Of a stretch of 9,761 nt of DNA, positions 7,998-9,761 are shown piece after piece. The number at the start of each line of letters is the position of its first letter. Positions within the stretch are counted from its first letter, which is position 1. A program made the translations under genes and the position numbers. Location of the stretch: the NCBI GenBank assembly GCA_003517725.1, contig DOZZ01000057.1, positions 1 through 9,761 on the forward strand, read 5' to 3'. The notes beneath the pieces were generated by a model. The model was not told where the DNA came from. It worked only from the letters and a program-made list of their open reading frames with translations, and made no database searches. This DNA is from Bryobacterales bacterium. Its GTDB lineage: Bacteria > Acidobacteriota > Terriglobia > Bryobacterales > Bryobacteraceae.

Positions 7998-8017
7998 GTG
8001 TGTCATTCGACGAGTTG

Positions 8018-8776
8018 ATGCCGGTCACGAGGACCACTCTGACGGCGGACATCTACCGGAAGCTGGTCAACCACATCATCCGAGGCGTTTGGGAGCCAGG
8101 ATCGCGCATTCCGCCGGAGCGCCAGTTGGGGCAGCTGCTGGGGGTCGGCCGCGCGTCTTTGCGCGAGGCGTTGAAGGCTCTCGAGATCATGGGTTTGATT
8201 GAGACGCGCTTGGGCGATGGTACCTACGTGTGCCAGCGCTCCGAGTTTTTGTCAAAGCCTCTATTGTGGGCCATTACGAGCCGATCCGAGACGGAGGTTC
8301 ATGAATTGGTCGAAGCTCGAAAGCTGATCGAAACGGAGCTGGCGGGATTAGCCGCGGAGCGTGCCACAGCGGAAGATCTGAAGCTGATCGGCGCCCATCT
8401 GGATCGCATGGAGCATTCGCTTCAAAGAGAAAACGAGTTCCTCCAGGCCGATATCGAATTTCACCTGGCGATCGGACAATCGGCGCACAACAGCATCCTG
8501 ATGAATGCGCTGAACCTGATCCGCAATCTGCTACAACAGTGGATTGGCAGCACCCTGAGATTGCCGGGTGTTTCCGAAAAGGCGCTGGAGCATCATAAGG
8601 CGATCTTCTTCGCGGTGGCCAAGAAGAACGGCCCGGCGGCGCGCGCCGCCATGATGGCGCACCTGGAGGAGATGGCCCGTTTCTTTATTGAGGCCAAGCA
8701 GCTCGATGTCAGGCACGCCGAAGCACAGCACGCGCCGCGGAGCACCATGGCGAAAAGCGAGGAGCCCCCGCCGTAA
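8018..8776 (+). CDS. FadR-family GntR transcriptional regulator
   Basis: A 252-residue DNA-binding regulator. Residues about 9-72 form the GntR winged helix: IYRKLVNHIIRGVWEPGSRI, the recognition-helix region GVGRASLREALKALE, and the wing IETRLGDGTYV. Residues about 95-225 form the all-helical FCD ligand domain. The metal-binding set of the FadR subgroup is present: Asp145 and His149 in DIEFH, His193 in HHKAI, and His215 in MMAHL, so a metal-coordinated acid or sugar-acid effector is likely. A GTG at 8000 is an alternative start in the same frame. I chose ATG 8018 because GAG lies 3 bases before it and because the predicted transcript start falls after 8000. The gene is divergent from the GH36-like hydrolase, with an inverted repeat between them, so it probably represses that gene and itself. 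The stop overlaps the next gene's start (TAATG). The effector is unknown. Confidence 0.92.
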   Translation: MPVTRTTLTADIYRKLVNHIIRGVWEPGSRIPPERQLGQLLGVGRASLREALKALEIMGLIETRLGDGTYVCQRSEFLSKPLLWAITSRSETEVHELVEARKLIETELAGLAAERATAEDLKLIGAHLDRMEHSLQRENEFLQADIEFHLAIGQSAHNSILMNALNLIRNLLQQWIGSTLRLPGVSEKALEHHKAIFFAVAKKNGPAARAAMMAHLEEMARFFIEAKQLDVRHAEAQHAPRSTMAKSEEPPP

Positions 8777-9761
8777 TGCGCCGTGCCGCCGCAACCGCGC
8801 TTCGCCGGCTGTTTCGGATTCTCGGTAAAACGGCTCTGGCGGCGGCGCTTGCGGCCCCGGTTTGGGCTCAGACGGAGCTGGAGAAGCTGTATGCCGAGGC
8901 GCAACGCGCGCAGGCATCGCACGATATTCCGGGGGCCATCCGAAGTTACGAGGCGATCGTTCATCTGGAGCCGCGGATGGCCGAGGCGCACGCCAATCTG
9001 GGCAACCTGTACTACCAACAAGCGCAGACCGCCCGCGCCCGCGCGGAGTACAAAAGAGCCGTAGCCCTGAAGCCCGCGCTGACCGGACCGCACTTTTTTC
9101 TGGGCGTCATCGCGTTCAACGATCACGATTATGCAGCGGCGCTCGATCACCTCGGCCGCGCCGCGGCGGGCCCGTCTCCCAATCCTCTGATTTACGCGTA
9201 TTTGGGTTACGCCCGCTTTGCGCGAGGGGAGTACGCGGAGGCGGCGGCGAACCTGGAATCGGCGGCCGGGCTGGATCCCGGCAACATCGACGTTCTCTAT
9301 CATCTGAGCAAGTCGTACGGGCATTTGGCTGAAAACGCTTTAGCGCGGTTGCACGCCAGCTTCCCCGGTTCCCTTTATCCGATCCTGGTTCGGGCGCACC
9401 TCAGCGAGGAGAAAGAGGACTGGCAGGATACCGCGCGGCAATACAATTTAGCGCTTCAGAAAATGCCGGAAAACGCCCGCCTGCGGCAGAAGGCCGAATG
9501 GAGCGCGGCGAAGGCCGCGGGCAAAACCGCGAAGCCGCCCGACGCTGCTCCTGACGAGTTGATCGATGGATCCCTGGCGTATAAGGAAGCTCCGCCCGCG
9601 GGCCTGAAACTGCAAGACGAAATTGCGCGGCGGCAAGCCCAGGTGCGCGCCTTCGCCGCGGCCGCCAACAACGACCGCCAGCTGTATCTGGAAGGCGAGG
9701 GCTATCACGTGCTGGCGTATCTTACGTCGCTGGCGGTCATCGGCCTCAATGAGGATTCCTA
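8776..9761 (+). CDS. Secreted tetratricopeptide-repeat protein (partial, 3' end outside the window)
   Basis: An open frame of 328 codons from the ATG at 8776 to the right edge, with no stop, read codon by codon. Residues 1-31 form an export signal: an Arg-rich start (RRAAATALRRLFRILGK), a hydrophobic Ala/Leu core and an APVWA cleavage site before Gln32. Mature residues about 35-200 carry at least four TPR-like helix pairs: PGAIRSYEAIVHLEPRMAEA, ARAEYKRAVALKP, YAAALDHLGRAA, YAEAAANLESAAGLDPGN. These indicate a periplasmic or extracellular protein-interaction scaffold. The part from about 235 onward is Ala/Lys/Pro-rich, with a further TPR-like stretch near the edge. The ATG shares its A with the regulator's TAA, so the two are probably co-translated. 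The partner and role are not visible. TPR proteins with signal peptides are abundant in Acidobacteriota. Confidence 0.88.
   Translation, partial: MRRAAATALRRLFRILGKTALAAALAAPVWAQTELEKLYAEAQRAQASHDIPGAIRSYEAIVHLEPRMAEAHANLGNLYYQQAQTARARAEYKRAVALKPALTGPHFFLGVIAFNDHDYAAALDHLGRAAAGPSPNPLIYAYLGYARFARGEYAEAAANLESAAGLDPGNIDVLYHLSKSYGHLAENALARLHASFPGSLYPILVRAHLSEEKEDWQDTARQYNLALQKMPENARLRQKAEWSAAKAAGKTAKPPDAAPDELIDGSLAYKEAPPAGLKLQDEIARRQAQVRAFAAAANNDRQLYLEGEGYHVLAYLTSLAVIGLNEDS

Noticed and set aside
8635..8650. A perfect 16-base GC palindrome, GGCGGCGCGCGCCGCC
   Set aside because: It sits inside the FCD domain coding sequence and encodes Ala-Ala-Arg-Ala-Ala; it is best explained by GC-rich alanine and arginine codons, and it has no T-run to act as a terminator.
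8862..9332. Plus-strand frame of 156 codons and the minus-strand frame 8593-9324
   Set aside because: Both are shadows of the regulator and of the TPR gene, whose real frame (start 8776) stays open to the edge and shows a signal peptide and TPR pattern.

Overview
The window is GC-rich, tightly packed bacterial DNA with six protein-coding genes. Two of them run off the window ends. There are no RNA genes, mobile elements or CRISPR arrays that I can see, and no gene-free stretch longer than about 80 bases. The style suggests a soil-type heterotroph: two large secreted glycoside hydrolases with twin-arginine signals, a TPR lipoprotein-like or periplasmic protein, GC-rich codons and stop/start overlaps. 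An Acidobacteriota of the Solibacter/Bryobacter type is my best guess, inferred from gene style only and not from a phylogenetic marker.

Left block, plus strand (1-4933): the tail of an unidentified gene, possibly a cupin, is followed by aldA (lactaldehyde/glycolaldehyde dehydrogenase). Next comes a secreted GHL6/GH42-like glycosidase, and then rhaT (L-rhamnose:H+ symporter). Gaps are 13 and 34 bases, and the glycosidase stop overlaps the rhaT start (ATGA), so this reads as one operon. RhaT imports L-rhamnose. Rhamnose (or fucose) breakdown by the kinase/aldolase route yields L-lactaldehyde, which AldA oxidises to L-lactate. The secreted hydrolase between them may release the sugar. The isomerase, kinase and aldolase are not in the window and may lie to the left.

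Middle, minus strand (4822-7923): a 1033-residue Tat-exported protein with a GH36/GH27-type (clan GH-D) barrel and an N-terminal beta-sandwich. It converges on rhaT, and the two reading frames overlap by 112 bases with no room for a terminator.

Right block, plus strand (8018-9761): a FadR-type GntR regulator (winged helix plus metal-binding FCD domain) is transcribed divergently from the GH36-like gene. A 76-95 base gap separates them and holds a perfect TTGGT-TG-ACCAA inverted repeat that overlaps plausible -35 boxes on both strands. The regulator stop overlaps the start (TAATG) of a secreted TPR protein whose reading frame is still open at the right edge.

Taken together, the window looks like a small carbohydrate-utilisation locus for a rhamnose-containing, perhaps also alpha-galactoside-containing, glycan. 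It has its own repressor-like regulator acting from the divergent promoter.
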